DNA from: Papaver somniferum
Lineage: Eukaryota > Streptophyta > Magnoliopsida > Ranunculales > Papaveraceae
DNA: 64,000 bases
Direction: 5' to 3'
NCBI RefSeq assembly: GCF_003573695.1
Contig: NW_020621936.1
Coordinates: forward strand, 5,518,001 to 5,582,000
Shown piece after piece: positions 1 to 12,800 of the stretch. Position 1 is the first letter of the stretch; the number at the start of each line of letters is the position of its first letter. The notes under the pieces are model-generated. The model was not told the DNA's origin, made no database searches, and saw only the letters and a program-made list of their open reading frames with translations. Both the position numbers and the translations under genes were made by a program.

Positions 1-615
1 AAAGAGTTGTTACCGAATATATTTGTTGTTCCTTTACTGTTTGGAATACGAACCAAAGGAATTGTTCCAAGTGCGTGACTTATTACAAGTTGGAGGCGCA
101 GGGATACAGACGGAACTAGGTGAACTATAGGTTCAGTTGCTTGGTCACAACTATACGAAGTTGGTTTTAATTTTGTATAACGACTTAATCCTGAGAGTAT
201 TCAATTATGGACAAGGTCCCGGGGGTTTTCTGCATTTGCGGTTTCCTCGTTAAAAAAATGTTGTTGTGTCTTTTACTTTTCTATTTCCGCAATGATAATT
301 TTTTTTATTATAATTATAAGTAAAATACACAAACGTTAATTCCTAATTACTTGATAGCAATCCTATTGTGTTTGGTTAAGTCCGAACCTATTATCAAGTA
401 ATCATACTTCGTTGTTGTACTTGTATCTATAGTCAATCACGCAAGTTATCTTGTTGTCGTATTGTCTCGATCTCGTATCCATAGACGATAACATGAAGTG
501 TGAACCGATTAGTTGTATTGTCTCGACTTAGTCCATATACAATCACTTTCGGAGAAAGGACTTATAGGTGGAAATTTTTTAGATTGAGGTATATTTGGGT
601 ACCCTCGTCTTTTCA
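1..615 (+). repeat. LTR-B, 3' part (copia-type LTR fragment)
   Basis: This is the last 615 bases of the LTR called LTR-B here. It is the reverse complement of the stretch starting at 15157 and closely matches it up to the terminal CA at 614-615, including the segment cactttcggagaaaggactt. No primer-binding site follows the CA, so it is a solo or recombined LTR end rather than the 5' end of an element. The 5' part lies outside the window. Confidence 0.85.
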
Positions 616-630
616 GTTTCTTTGGTGAAA

Positions 631-685
631 CTCTTTTCTGACTCCTTCAACACCCTGTAATCTCTTTTCTGACTCCTTCAACACC
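631..685. repeat. Short tandem duplication, 31-base period
   Basis: The 24-base segment beginning ctcttttctgactccttcaa occurs at 631-654 and again at 662-685. It lies between the LTR-B end and the decayed gag. Confidence 0.85.
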
Positions 686-779
686 ATGATGAAACCGAAC
701 TTACTATTGCTGGAAGTACGGAAAGGAGTTTCCATAAGTGAACATTTTTTCTTAAATTGTTTATTGCATTGTTTCATAA

Positions 780-1487
780 TGTCACTTTCTTAAAACAACA
801 TAATCAGGTTTTATGAGATCTAATGGATCAGACTTAACCTTCTTAAGTGGTGCATAACCTGCTGCAGAGAATTTCGGACCATCCTTTTTCTCAGGAGATT
901 GAGATTTCTTTAAATTCACACTCTACAATATATGTAGAGGAGTGTGAGCTAGAATCTTTTACTTAGCAACAACATGGTTTTAGTGCAGATATCTCTTTCT
1001 CCATCTCTTTAATCCTTAAAAGTGCCTGAATTAGGTCTTCTCTTGAGTCGTGAAGTTTCATTCTCAAGAGATGCTCTATATCCTTACTTTCCTCTAGTCT
1101 TTTGTTAAGTAAAACATTATTTCGTTCTTTCGATTGGAGTAGTTTATCAGAAGAATAATACTATCATGAAGAGCAAAATAGGTAGATGGATCTTCACCAG
1201 AACACGAAATAGAAATTTCACTTACAGTTTTTGCAACGGGTTTGTCAAAAGACTTGATGAACACGTCGTCCAACTGTCTTTTAAGAGTGCTTGGAGATAT
1301 GCTCTGTCAGTTACTTAAAAAAGTTGAATTTCCAGAGAGATAAATCTCCTTACTAGAGGTGCTCTTAATTCTGGGTAGTACGTGCAATGAGTTTTTTCTT
1401 GGTAAATGAAAAACCATGCTTTAACTCATTGATAACAAGTTTGGACCGTTTAAAAACACAGACTAGTTATGCCTACGATGTGTGCAC
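780..1487 (-). pseudogene. Decayed copia-type gag, middle to C-terminal part
   Basis: Read on the minus strand, this stretch gives several open but mutually frameshifted segments. One contains DDVFIKSFDKPVAKTVSEIS. A second is a charged helical stretch containing EESKDIEHLLRMKLHDSRED, which looks like a coiled coil. A third contains FSAAGYAPLKKVKSDPLDLI. Next to the primer site at 1488-1499 there is a match to the leader that precedes gag in the family-A elements of this window. No zinc knuckle is recognisable. The order (primer site, leader, coiled-coil region) fits a gag remnant of the same superfamily. Several frameshifts mean it cannot be functional. Boundaries are approximate. Confidence 0.6.
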
Positions 1488-1499
1488 GCTCTGATAACA
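1488..1499 (-). other. Primer-binding site, initiator-Met tRNA type, one mismatch
   Basis: On the minus strand this reads TGTTATCAGAGC, one base from the plant initiator-Met tRNA complement TGGTATCAGAGC. An LTR-B-like terminus (tgaaaaggagtgggtacc) begins at 1502. It marks the 5' end of the minus-strand element that owned the decayed gag. Confidence 0.7.
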
Positions 1500-1519
1500 A
1501 TTGAAAAGGAGTGGGTACC

Positions 1520-1740
1520 TGATAGGTGATTAATTCATATGTTTAGAGTGTCAGATCCGTACTAATAGTTTGTATGATTATTTCACTTTACCTAGTATTA
1601 CGCTTGTTTTCAATTTTACTTGTTTCTTTAAGTCAATCATCCGAAATCAATGGAAATTATGTTAAAAAGAGCTAAGAAGAGGAATGAAGTTCATTCCAGC
1701 ATGAAAAGAAGAAGTTGGAAGGTGCAATGGATACGGTAAA
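1520..1740 (+). repeat. Gypsy (Athila-like) LTR 5' fragment
   Basis: It begins TGATAGGTGATTAATT and continues with tgtttagagtgtcagatcc. The same LTR start, diverged and inverted, ends at 2758. It interrupts the LTR-B-like terminus that begins at 1502. The right border is approximate. Confidence 0.55.
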
Positions 1741-1784
1741 GACAATATATATGGTAAAGAATCACTCACAAATAATATATATGG

Positions 1785-1836
1785 TAATCTAGTATGCATC
1801 CCAATTAAATAGGCTAATCTAGTATGCATCCCAATT
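1785..1836. repeat. 22-base direct repeat, 30-base period
   Basis: The words taatctagtatgcatcccaa plus tt occur at 1785-1806 and 1815-1836. The surrounding 1740-2000 is AT-rich with short repeated words (atggtaaag, aatcactca) and no coding potential. Confidence 0.8.
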
Positions 1837-1999
1837 CAATTTAAAAATCACTCATAACCAATAGATATGGTAAAGACAAACGCTGATGATAAAAACTCAA
1901 AATAGATTTATATAACTAGTAAAGCTTCACGCTAGAATATTGAATTCATCATTAATCAACAAAAGGTTTAGCTACCCATATTACAAAAAAATAATAATG

Positions 2000-2758
2000 G
2001 AAGAATGGACAGTTCCCCCTAAAGGGGCAAACCCTAGGTTAAGATGTCGAATTGTATTATGAGATGTAGAGATTTTATTGTGGAAAGCCTTAGATGTCTT
2101 GTTTTATAGCTCTCAATGCTTTGCCTTCAAGTCTCCTCTCCTTTTAGGATTTAGATTCCTTCCATAACCTTATTTCCTTGTTTTAGAAGTCAAAATATGT
2201 CAAAAGGGACCCAATAAGTTTCTTTCAGTCGGCATAGGTGATTTCCAATGAGCAATGCCGACTCTAGGGATCAAAATAACTCAACTCACTTCCCCAAAAC
2301 TTGTTCATTTCATAATTGTCGATTTCTTGTGAGCAATGCCGATTTTAGGGGTCAAAAATATATTTTCTCTGACCGAAATAGTGTTGCAGTCGTCATTGCT
2401 TATAGAAATTCCCACTTTGGTGATGTAGAGCATCGTTTCTTCGTCTTGACTGTTTTTCCTATAACTTCTTCGTACAAACTTGGAATGACCTCATTCTTTC
2501 GCCGTTCACTTCGTATTTTTCTTTTATAGACGGTATTAAGAACTCTTGGATTTGAATAAGTTGAATTTGGTCATTGTCCCTTCTTCATTAATGGTGCTTC
2601 ACTTCCTTGCTTATTTAAGCACTTTGTAGCTCCTTTTTGGATGATTCACCTAATATGACACATAAATAGAAAATAATCACAAAAATAAGTAATTTGCAAG
2701 AATTATATCTAAAACAAGAATGGATTTGACACTCTAAACATGTAAATTAAGCACATAT
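2000..2758 (-). repeat. Gypsy (Athila-like) LTR fragment, 5' part
   Basis: On the minus strand it starts at 2758 with TGATATGTGCTTAATTTACA and runs leftward. To its right, 2759-2802 reads as a purine tract (minus strand AAGTGTGGGAAAATT). This is therefore the 3' LTR of a minus-strand Athila-like element whose internal DNA continues at 13102. It contains an imperfect direct repeat (2242-2278 and 2321-2357) sharing gagcaatgccga. The left border is approximate. The short plus-strand open frame here has no recognisable features. Confidence 0.6.
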
Positions 2759-2797
2759 CAAATTTTCCCACACTTAGATTTTGTTATTCCTCGAGCA

Positions 2798-2802
2798 AAC
2801 TA
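2798..2802. other. Left target-site duplication AACTA
   Basis: It is identical to 13097-13101 at the other end of the Athila-like element. Confidence 0.9.
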
Positions 2803-5800
2803 TGATAGGTGTCCAAAGCACCTAGATTTATATCTAGTGTTTATGCTTTCTTTGCGGGTTTCGTGTAAATTATGTATCTTATGATTGCTTTTGAGTTTAT
2901 CAGGTGCAATAGAGTCATTATGAGCAAAAGAAGGAGAAAACGTCCATTTGAAACGTAAAGAGCAAAAAGATCAATCACAGGCAACTGTTATTGGGAGCGA
3001 AGTTGAGCCAAACCAACAATAGAAGACCGCCACTAAAGCTTAGAATAGAGAAGCAAGGGGGCCAAACAACCATGGCCCTTATCTTATGAGTGGTGCCTAA
3101 AGTCACCTTGGTCACCCCTTATCTGCCTTACCTGAGTGGTTGTATCCCCTGTCATTTCCTACAGCAGCCCTAAAATTGAGAGAGAAAGCATTTCTCCTCC
3201 TCGTTAGCTTTTATTTCTGAATCTATGGCGGCACCTAAAACTCATAGACATGGGAGAAGGAATTTGTTCTGCTGATTTTCATGGGGATGAAAGGAAGGAA
3301 TTGATGTTTCTGTGGTGTTACAAATCGATGAACAAAGACGGGTTTTCGGTAGATCGAAATGAGACACAGTGAAGAACTGAGATGAGTGAAATTTAGGATT
3401 TCTGAATTCTGATGTTGATGTGATGAGATTAGAGAATGGGTTGTCGAATCTGGGATGAATTTGAGAAGACTTGTTACTAAGATGGAGATGATGATTTCTG
3501 AGAAGTTGTGATTCAGTTGGTGGAAGAAGTGGTGAGGATTTGGAGTCCAAGGGTATGTTCAAAGAATTGGACAAGTTGTTGTCACCTAATTTGGCGTTTG
3601 TTTCAGTTGGCAATTGGCAGCAGAACAAGAGATGGAATTTGAGCAAAGATGACAAGAAGTCGATATAACTCAAGAATCTGAAGCTGAACATAAGGGCTTG
3701 TGGTTTGTAAACTGCTTAATTAGATGAATGCTAGGATTGATTTGAATTGCAGAGACGACAATGGGTGGCTGAGGTTGCAGTTCAGAAGAACAAAGAAGAT
3801 TGGTTTTATAATATTGTTGTTGATGGTCGAAATGGTAATGCAGTTAAATGGAAAATGGTGCTGGTGCTTAATGCTTGAGCAGATGAAGCTAAATAGAAAT
3901 CAGTGTCGTAGAAGATGGGTTCATAGTGGTTTTTGCTCAAAGCTTGAGCTCAGTTGGTGAATATGGTTGTTGCAAGGAGTTGTGGACGGTGCAGAAGTCA
4001 GGGAAGAATAGGAGCTACAACTGGTGGTGCAGATAAGGAATTGGAGTTACTATGGAGTACTTGTGGTGTAATTTCAGTAGAGGAGCAATAACACAAGCAA
4101 GAGGTGTTGCTGTTGAAGACAGATGGGTTGCAGTCAGGTTCAAAATGAGTAGCTGCTATCGGAACTGGTGCATGGATATTGCAGATTATGAAGTTGCGAC
4201 AAGATAGTGGTGTTGTTACTTTGCATCTGGAATTATGAGTAAACAAGTAAATGTTAATGGAGCTGCTGAAGTTGCAACTGATGCAGTGAAGAATACAAAG
4301 CAAGACAGGGAGATGCACATAATGGTAATGCTGTTCTGGTGAGAGTTTAAACTGAGCTTGAGTCGATGGAAACGAGACTGTGGTTTACAAAACTGAGGCT
4401 GTGTACTGGTGGTAATTGGAGCTACAGAATAAACTTATATGCATGCTAGGAACTTTGCAGGAAATGGAGTTGGTAGTACTGAGACTGGTAGAATGGCTAG
4501 GCAGTGATTGTGTTGTTGCAGTTATGCAATTGCAGAAACAATGGGACTGGAATTGGTTGATGCTGCCAATGATTGTTGTGGATCGAGAGTTATGAGGCAG
4601 ACAATGGAATGGTGTTGCAGTGGTCTGTCAAATCAAAACCTGAAATAATAGATGTTTGTTAGGCTTATCTTGAAGGAATGTAAGAACTGCAGGGCTGTTG
4701 GAAGTGAAACTGAGCTTGAAATGAAGTGATGCAGATGGAATTGATATGTCGCAGAATGTGTTGTTTTTGCAGACAGAAGATTACAAGGGTTGTTGTTCAT
4801 TTCATGGATGGAGAAGATGTTGGTGATGGAACTGAACTGCAGGTAGAGATGAACTGGCGGAGAAATTACAGTTAAAATTAGAATAATCCGTGGATGTATG
4901 CTAGGATTGTGCAGGGGTGAGAATGAATTTTGGTCAGGAAACTACATAAATACATCCATAACTCGGCTGGGTTCCAGTTCAGGCGAGTTAACCCGCCGAT
5001 TCAGGTGAGCTGATGGATTTGTTTTGTCTGGGCTTCACTTGTGGGCTCAACCTCACGGCCAGACTGGTTAAGTTTTGGCAACAGATTGGAGGAGTTTGTG
5101 TGCACGATATTTTTATTACTTGGACACCTATAAAAGAGAAAAGTTTTCTCATTCAATCTTTTATCTTTACTTCCACTTTTGTTCTAGGGTTTAAAAACAT
5201 GAAACTTCTATTTATTCTTGTTATGAACTCCATGAACATGAGCTAGATTATTATTATTGATTATGGAATAATTAGATTTCACATAATATGCTTATGATAT
5301 GATAAATTAGTCTTGTCTCCATATTATCGATTATGATTCACTATTTATATTGTTACATGATTTGAATGCTTGTTTGATAGAGTCGCGAATCAGTTGAGTT
5401 TGTTTTCATCTCTATTGCTAGATTAGGATTTGTTATACGCAAAAGTGATAAATTCCTGATTACAAGTAGCATAATTGTGATTATTGCTTGTAGTGATACA
5501 TCCTAGTAGTCACAAGTGGATCATAACCTTTGTTAAATCGGATTAGTGCTTTTACACATTCGATTGCTTTGATTTGCCTGATTTCATAGAACTTAATGCA
5601 TCTAGGAAATTAAACTTGATTACTGCTTTTACACGTTAGGTTGTTCTTTAAGATAGAATTCATATTCGCATCTTTTAATGTGTTTGTTGATGACAAGAGG
5701 AGATTTGCGGGATATACTTGTGATCAAGGTATCCTAGGGCCTTTGATAAAAGAGAGATTAAATACCAATTCTAGTTATTGTTAAAAAGCATGTTTGTGAA

Positions 5801-6039
5801 TGAAGATGAATCCTTAACCAATATTTGTACTATTTGATTTGCTTATTTATTTCTTTATTTGCTTTTATTTTATCTTAATTTATAAAAATCAGAAAACTCC
5901 CCCCTTTGTTTATCTAAGAAACCGAAACATATTGACAACATAGTCCTCTCTATGGGAACGATCCTTTCTTACCCTTGCTATATTATATATTTTGAGTAGT
6001 GAGAAAGTAATTTATTTTTGACGCATACGACAGTGATCA
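2803..6039 (+). repeat. 5' LTR of the Athila-like element
   Basis: 3237 bases, matching 9867-13096 along its whole length. It holds a TATA box (5128-5136) about 2.3 kb from its start. Open frames on the minus strand (for example 3242-3691 and 3998-4318) recur in the other LTR only because the LTRs are copies; they lack recognisable domains and are not called as genes. Confidence 0.92.
5128..5136 (+). promoter_or_regulatory. LTR TATA box
   Basis: CTATAAAAG, followed by a pyrimidine-rich stretch. It is conserved in the 3' LTR at 12185-12193. It is the likely core promoter for the element's genomic RNA. Confidence 0.6.
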
Positions 6040-6044
6040 AATTT

Positions 6045-6062
6045 TGGTGCCGCTGCCGGGGA
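6045..6062 (+). other. Primer-binding site, tRNA-Asp type
   Basis: TGGTGCCGCTGCCGGGGA lies five bases after the LTR end. It differs by two bases from the Athila-type site (TGGCGCCGTTGCCGGGGA) complementary to the 3' end of plant tRNA-Asp. Confidence 0.85.
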
Positions 6063-6176
6063 GGCAGCGGTTGTCACTTATTTTTGGTTTCTTATTTTTA
6101 GTTTTGTTTTTAGTTTTTATTATTTTCTGTTTTTGACGTAGTTTTGAGAACTCTTGTTTCAGGTACTTATTGTCAC

Positions 6177-7359
6177 ATGGAAGGAACATAATGGAGCAAT
6201 GGATACGATTTTCAACCTCCTCAACACTATGACGATTGCCCACCATCTACGGAATACGATCGGAACCAATTTATTGGTTATGATCAATATCCAAGAGCTT
6301 ATGGTGATTTTCATACATACCAACAACCTTGCAGTGGGTATGTAAGTCAAGCACCTAGGTGAGACAATTCTACTTCCAATTTGCTTTATCCGATATGTAT
6401 GAATGCTATAAATGGACTGAACATCGCACAAACTAATTTCTGCAACACTTTTTCTCACCCGACTCCGGATCGTAGTTATGATAATTCACCCATTCAAAGG
6501 GAAGAGTCATGGGAAAGAGAACCTATTGTAGATAATGGTGGTAAGCGTGTGAATGTTAGAAAACTTGCACATAAATTATAAAAGTTGGAAGATGATGGAG
6601 CCTCGGAAGAGCTTGTCGATGAAATTAGTAGGACCATTCATATGGAACTTAAACGACATCGTGATAAAGGTTGGGAAACTGACGAAGATTCTTATTATGG
6701 TGAGTCTGAAAATGAAGATGATTGTGTTGAAAAGGATCAACCTTTGGAGATATTTGATGACATTAGTGTAGATGACTCAACTCTTGATCTTTATAATGAT
6801 CAAACACTTATTCAAAAGGTACATGAGTATGATGAAACTAGTGTTTTACATAACTTCTTTGCAACAAGGTTTGAGCCTAATGATGACGAGTGTGTTGAGA
6901 ATGTGAATGATTTGACCAATATTGTGGAAGACCCAATTGAGCTTGCAAAGAATTGTAATGATGATGTTTATGTCGAGACTTTGGTTAAGGCAGAAACGGA
7001 CGAAGAAATGTTGCAAGGTTTGATAGAGGACCATGATATAAAAGAGGTGAATAATTCACTTGAGTTTTTCAAGGATGAAGAGGATTATGTGATACAAGAG
7101 ATTGTGAAAGGTTTGTCTAACCCTTTGCATAGTTTCTTCTCCTTTACCTCTTGTTGGTTTGAATGTATGTGCTTCGAGAATATTTTTGAATGACTTTGTT
7201 TCTCGATTTCCACCATTAGAAACATTTGATTCTCATACTATGCAAGCTTGCAAAGAAGAAACCATAGAAGTTCCTGAATTTTATGTTCTTTATACACTTC
7301 CAAGTGTGGACAAGAATAAGTGTGGGGGAAACTTCTATTGGGCTATAGCTTCACTTTAG
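6177..7359 (+). pseudogene. Decayed acidic ORF of the Athila-like element (gag-region derivative)
   Basis: One reading frame can be followed from the ATG at 6177 through three in-frame stops (near 6189, 6360 and 6579) to a frameshift near 7150. The frame from 7159 then carries on to 7359. The first part is Tyr/Gln/Pro-rich (SNGYDFQPPQHYDD, later FHTYQQPCSGY). The middle is very acidic (DEDSYYGESENEDD; many Glu, Asp and Asn). The end contains FLNDFVSRFPPLETFDSHTM. No capsid fold, zinc knuckle or protease motif is visible. It occupies the gag position after the primer site. I infer it is a relic of a gag-derived or accessory protein kept by a non-autonomous subfamily; its function is unknown. 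Three stops and a frameshift make this copy non-functional. Confidence 0.6.
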
Positions 7360-8665
7360 CTTTATTATACTAATGTTTGTGTGAAGTTACTATTTGCAAA
7401 ACAGGTTACATGGAAGGATCCCAACTTTTCAGATTATTGGTGTATGGGGAATTCGCCGTGCAAGTCGGGCTGACGACTTTAAACCAAGCGCTAAATGGGA
7501 GGCAACCCATAGGATGAGTATTTCTTGTCTTATTTTTATATTCTTGTTTTGTTTTTAGCTTTTTCTTGTCTTACATTTATTTTTTTTTATTTCTTGTCAC
7601 AATATCATTATAAGATTTCCCACCTTGACTTTCTTTGGACGATTCAATTAACATTGAGGACAATGTAAAGTTTAAGTGTGGGGGAGTGGTTAAGCATTTG
7701 CATTGTAAAATTTTCAACTTTTGTGTAAAATAGAGAATAAAAAACTCCAACTTGTAGTTAGTTTAGAGTCACATAGTATACATTTCGCTAAGATTACATC
7801 GAGATTCTCATAAGAGTGACTGAACTTAGAGATGACAGAGAACGTGATCGGGTTTCTTACTTGTATGAGAGTTAAAGTTGGATTTAACCATGCCAGTGGC
7901 AAATGAGGTGCAGATTGAATTCGGTATTAGAGTTGTGATCCCCTATAGTGGAGACTACCCATGTTACATTATGAGAGGCACCGACCTTCATTTCTTTGTA
8001 CGTGTCTAAATATATGCTTTTAGAGTGTGTGTCACCGTACGTAAACTCCGGGTAGAATGGTGAGCTACCCAACCTCCCACCAATAGAAGCACTACTTTGG
8101 TCTCTTGAGTGCTATTTTATCAATCATGATGGTGCCATCGAATTGCTAACTTACATGCCACTTGTAATCTTGTTCGCAGTTAGCACCATCCACTTTATCT
8201 CTCTCTACCCCAACAGGTCCATAGAAACACCATCATCATCAACAAGAGGAGCATCACAAATTCGAAGGAAAGTTGAAGACGTTCAAGGTTTACAAGCTAC
8301 GGTACAGAAATTCGCAAAATTTCAGATTCAAGTAAAGCAACAAGACAAGGAGCATAATTTTTACAAATTGAAGACTATTGTACAAGAGTAAAGATTATCA
8401 AGATGAGTTCAAGAAGTTTATGATATCGAGACATACAAGTTGTGGAGAATCAAGTGGTAAAGTACTTACTCCATGGCCTTTGTACTTGCATTTTTATTTT
8501 TATCGTATTTGTTATTTTGTATTTGCATTATTTTCTCTTGTCCAAAAAAAAAACTTGGGACAGAGTCATCATTACGCTAGGTCCCTAGTTACAAAAAAAA
8601 AAAGAACGAAAAAGAAAAAAAAAAGAGACAAGAGAAAAGTTTATTAGGTCCATCATTAGTTTTAA
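7360..8665 (+). other. Non-coding interior of the Athila-like element
   Basis: No supported gene. It contains a purine tract similar to the one before the 3' LTR (ttaagtgtgggggag, about 7672-7686), which may be a relic of an internal tract. It becomes A-rich from about 8590. Confidence 0.6.
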
Positions 8666-8936
8666 NNNNNNNNNNNNNNNNNNNNNNNNNNNNNNNNNNN
8701 NNNNNNNNNNNNNNNNNNNNNNNNNNNNNNNNNNNNNNNNNNNNNNNNNNNNNNNNNNNNNNNNNNNNNNNNNNNNNNNNNNNNNNNNNNNNNNNNNNNN
8801 NNNNNNNNNNNNNNNNNNNNNNNNNNNNNNNNNNNNNNNNNNNNNNNNNNNNNNNNNNNNNNNNNNNNNNNNNNNNNNNNNNNNNNNNNNNNNNNNNNNN
8901 NNNNNNNNNNNNNNNNNNNNNNNNNNNNNNNNNNNN
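8666..8936. other. Assembly gap (271 N) in A-rich low-complexity DNA
   Basis: The N run is flanked by A/G-rich simple sequence on both sides (about 8590-8665 and 8937-9000). The gap is probably a sequencing failure in the homopurine tract. Open frames crossing it are artefacts. Confidence 0.95.
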
Positions 8937-9850
8937 AAAAAAAAAAAGAGAAAAGAAAAGAAAAATAAAAAAAAGAATAAAAATAAAAAAAAAGAATATT
9001 CATTGCATCGTATTTTGGTTTGTTTAGTTAATTTTTGGTTTTGTATTCATTCAATAAAGCCAATGCAAGAAGAAATATCCATAATGAAGTTCAAGCAACA
9101 AGGAATTAGAGGAAAGAATCATATTATCAAGATTCTACGAAGTTCAAGATTTCATCATCAAGAGTTGAAAATCGAAGATGAAGATGGAGACAAGGATTGA
9201 AGACCGAAGACATTTCTATGGATGCTGTGAGAGTGGTGCTAACTGCACGTCGAACGGATAACGAGGTAAGTAAGCATATTCCCGCCTTCGTTTAGTGGTT
9301 GATTTCCTTTCTTAGAGATTGTCAGAAAAAAAGGTTTTCAAAATGAATAAAAGATGTGGGTTTTCAAAAAAAATCGGAGGGTTTTTGCCTTCCTACCATT
9401 CAAGGTGTCGCAGGATTCTCTCTTTATTCCTACCTGGACACATGTGTGACCCATAAAAAGATGTTTATTATTGAGAGCAACTTCATAAAACCCTTTCTTG
9501 TGAGGCAAAGTCGAGACTTTCGATCACTCCGAACCCGAATTTCTTTCGATAAGGGATGGTTATTTCTCTCTCAACTTTAAGGATGAGATTGTTCATTTAT
9601 GTGTCTAACTTCTTATGACTAGTGAGCAGAATTTCCATGTCTTCTAAGCGCGTTGGATGTTATCATTTCGGAGAACTAGTAAGTTGGAAAAGTAGGCTTT
9701 CTGGATATATCTCTAGTAAACCCTCACGAGACTATAACTCGTCCAAAGACTTGTTATACATGCTAAGTGTGACTGTAGCCTCGATGACACAGAGTTATGT
9801 GTATGTTTTAGAATTTGTTTTGTTTGATTTGCTCGAGGACTAGAAAAGTC
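8937..9850 (+). other. Non-coding 3' interior of the Athila-like element
   Basis: No supported gene. Part of it (about 9030-9180) is matched in inverted orientation by 13740-13900 in the older Athila-like remnant, which confirms that the two elements are related. Confidence 0.6.
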
Positions 9851-9866
9851 TAAGTGTGGGGGAATT
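9851..9866 (+). other. Polypurine tract of the Athila-like element
   Basis: TAAGTGTGGGGGAATT lies immediately before the 3' LTR start (TGATAGG at 9867), the expected place for plus-strand DNA priming. Confidence 0.8.
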
Positions 9867-12800
9867 TGATAGGTGTCCAAAGCACCTAGATTTATATCTA
9901 GTGTTTATGCTTTCTTTGCGAGTTTCGTGTAAATTATGTATCTTATGACTGCTTTTGAGTTTATCAGGTGCAATGGAGTCATTATGAGCAAAAGAAGGAG
10001 AAAACGTTCATTTGAAACGTAAAGAGCAAAAATATCAATCATAGGCAACTTTTATTGGGAGAGAAGTTGAGCCAAACCAACAATAGGAGACCGCCACTAA
10101 AGCTTAGACTAGAGAAGCAAGGGGGCCAAACAACCATGGCCCTTATCTGATGAGTGGTGCCTAAAGTCACCTTAGTCACCCCTTATCTTCCTTACCTGAG
10201 TGGCTGTATCCCCTGTCATTTCCTACAGCAGCCCTAAAATTGAGAGAGAAAGCATTTCTCCTCCTTGTTAGCTTTTATTTCTGAATCTATGGCGGCACCT
10301 AAAACTCATAGACATGGGAGAAGGAATTTGTTCTGCTGATTTTCATGGGGATGAAAGGAAGGAATTGATGTTTCTGTGGTGTTACAAATCGATGAACAAA
10401 GATGGGTTTTTTGTAGATCGAAATCAGACACAGTGAAGAACGGAGGTGAGTGAAATTTAGGATTTCTGAATTCTGATGTTGATGTGATGAGATTAGAGAA
10501 TGGGTTGTCGAATCTGGGATGAATTTGAGAAGACTTGTTACTGAGATGGAGATGATGATTTCTGAGAAGTTGTGATTCAGTTGGTGGAAGAAGTGGTGAG
10601 GATTTGGAGTCCAAGGTTATGTTCAAGGAATTGGATAAGTTGCTATCACCTAATTTGGGGTTTGTTTCACTTGGCAACAAAACAAGAGATGGAATTTGAG
10701 CAAAGATGAAAAGAAGTCGATATAACTCAAGAACATGAAGCTGAACAGAAGGGATTGTGGTTTGTAAACTGCTTAATTATATGAATGCTAGGATTGATTT
10801 GAATTGCAGAGACGGCAATGGGTGGCTGAGGTTGCAGTTGAGAAGAACAAAGAAGATTGGTTTTATAATATTGCTGCTGATGGTCGAAATGGTAATGCAG
10901 TTAAATGGAAGATGGTGATGGTGCTTAAAGCTTGAGCAGATGAAGCTTAATAGAAATCAGTGCCGTAGAAGATGGGTTCATAGTGGTTTCTGCTCAAAGC
11001 TTGAGCTCAGTTGGTGAATATGGTTGTTGCAAGGAGTTGTGGACGGCGCAGAAGTCAGGGAAGAAGTGGAGCTACAACTGGTGGTGCAGATAAGGAATTG
11101 GAGATACTACGGAGTACTGGTGGTGTAATTTCAGTAGAGGAGCAATAGCACAAGAAAGAGGTGTTGCTGTTGAAGCCAGATGGGTTGCAGTCAGGTTCAA
11201 AATGAGTAGCTGCTATCGGAACTGGTGCAGGGATATTGCAGGTTATGAAGTTGCGACAAGATAGTGGTGTTGTTACTTTGCAGCTGGAATTATGAGTAAA
11301 CAAGTAGATGCTAATGGAGCTGTTGAAGTTACAACTGATGCAGTGAAGAATAGAAAGCAAGACAGGGAGATGCAGATAATGGTAATGCTGTCCTGGTGAG
11401 AGTTTATGATGAGCTTGAGTCGATGGAAACGGGAATGTGGTTTACAAAACTGAGGCTGTGTACTGGTGGTAATTGGAGCTACAGAATAAACTTAGATGCA
11501 TGCTAGGAACTTTGCAGTAATGGAGTTGGTGGTACTGAGACTGGTAGAATGGCTAGGCAGTGATGGTGTAGTTGCAGTTATGCAATTGCAGGAACAGTGG
11601 GACTGGAATCGGTTGATGCTTCCAATGATTGTTGTGGATCGAGAGTTATGAGGCAGACAATGGAATGGTGTTGCAGTGGTCTGTCAAATCAAAACCTGGA
11701 ATGATAGATGTTTGTTAGGCTTATCTTGAAGGAATGTAAGAACTGCAGGGCTGTTGGAAGTGAAACTGAGCTTGAGATGGAGTGATGCAGATCGAATTGA
11801 TATGTCGCAGAATGTGTTGTTTTTGCAGACAGAAGATTACAAGGGTTGTTGTTCATTTCATGGATGGAGAAGATGTTGGTGATGGAACTGAACTGCAGGT
11901 AGAGATGAACTGGCCGAGAAATTACAGTTAAAATTAGAATAAGCCGTGGATGTATGCTAGGATTGTGCAGGGGTGAAGAATGAATTTTGGTCAGGAAACT
12001 ACACAAAACAGCCATAACTCGGCTGGGTTCCGGTTCAGGCGAGTTAACCCTCCGATTCAGGTGAACTGATGGATTTGTTTTGCCCGGGCTTCACTTGTGG
12101 GCTCAACCTCACGGCCAGACTTGGTTAAGTTTTGGCAAAAGATTGGAGGAGTTTGTGTGCATGGGCTTTTTATTACTTGGACACCTATAAAAGAGAAAAG
12201 TCTTCTCATTCAATCTTTTATCTTTACTTCTATTTTTGTTCTAGGGTTTAGAAACATGAAACTTCTATTTATTCTTGTTATGAACTCCATGAACATGAGC
12301 TAGATTATTATTATTGGTTATGGAATAATTGGATTTCACATAATATGCTTTTTGATATGATAAATTAGTTTTGTCTCCATATTATCGATTATGATTCACT
12401 ATTTATATTGTTACATGATTTGAATGCTTGTTTGATCAAGTCGCGAATCGGTTGAGTTTGTTTTCATCTCTATTGCTAGATTAGGATTTGTTATACGCAA
12501 AAGTGATAAATTCCTGATTACAAGTAGCATAATTGTGATTATTGCTTGTAGTGATACATCCTAGTAGTCACAAGCGGATCATAACCTTTGTTAAATCGGA
12601 TTAGTGCTTTTACACGTTCGATTGCTTTGATTGGCCTGATTTCATAGAACTTAATGCATCTAGGGAATTAAACTTGATTAGTGCTTTTACACGTTAGGTT
12701 GTTCTTTAAGATAGAATTCATATTTGCATCTTTTAATGTGTTTGTTGATGACAAGAAGAGATTTGCGGGATATACTTGCGATCAAGGTATCCTATGGTCT

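Noticed and set aside
3242..3691. Minus-strand 149-codon frame, recurring at 10306-10680
   Set aside because: It lies in the Athila-like LTRs and recurs only because the LTRs are copies. Low-complexity Ser/His/Asn composition, no domain, differing lengths.
8662..9003. 113-codon minus-strand frame
   Set aside because: It is mostly unknown residues across the 271-N gap and an A-rich tract.
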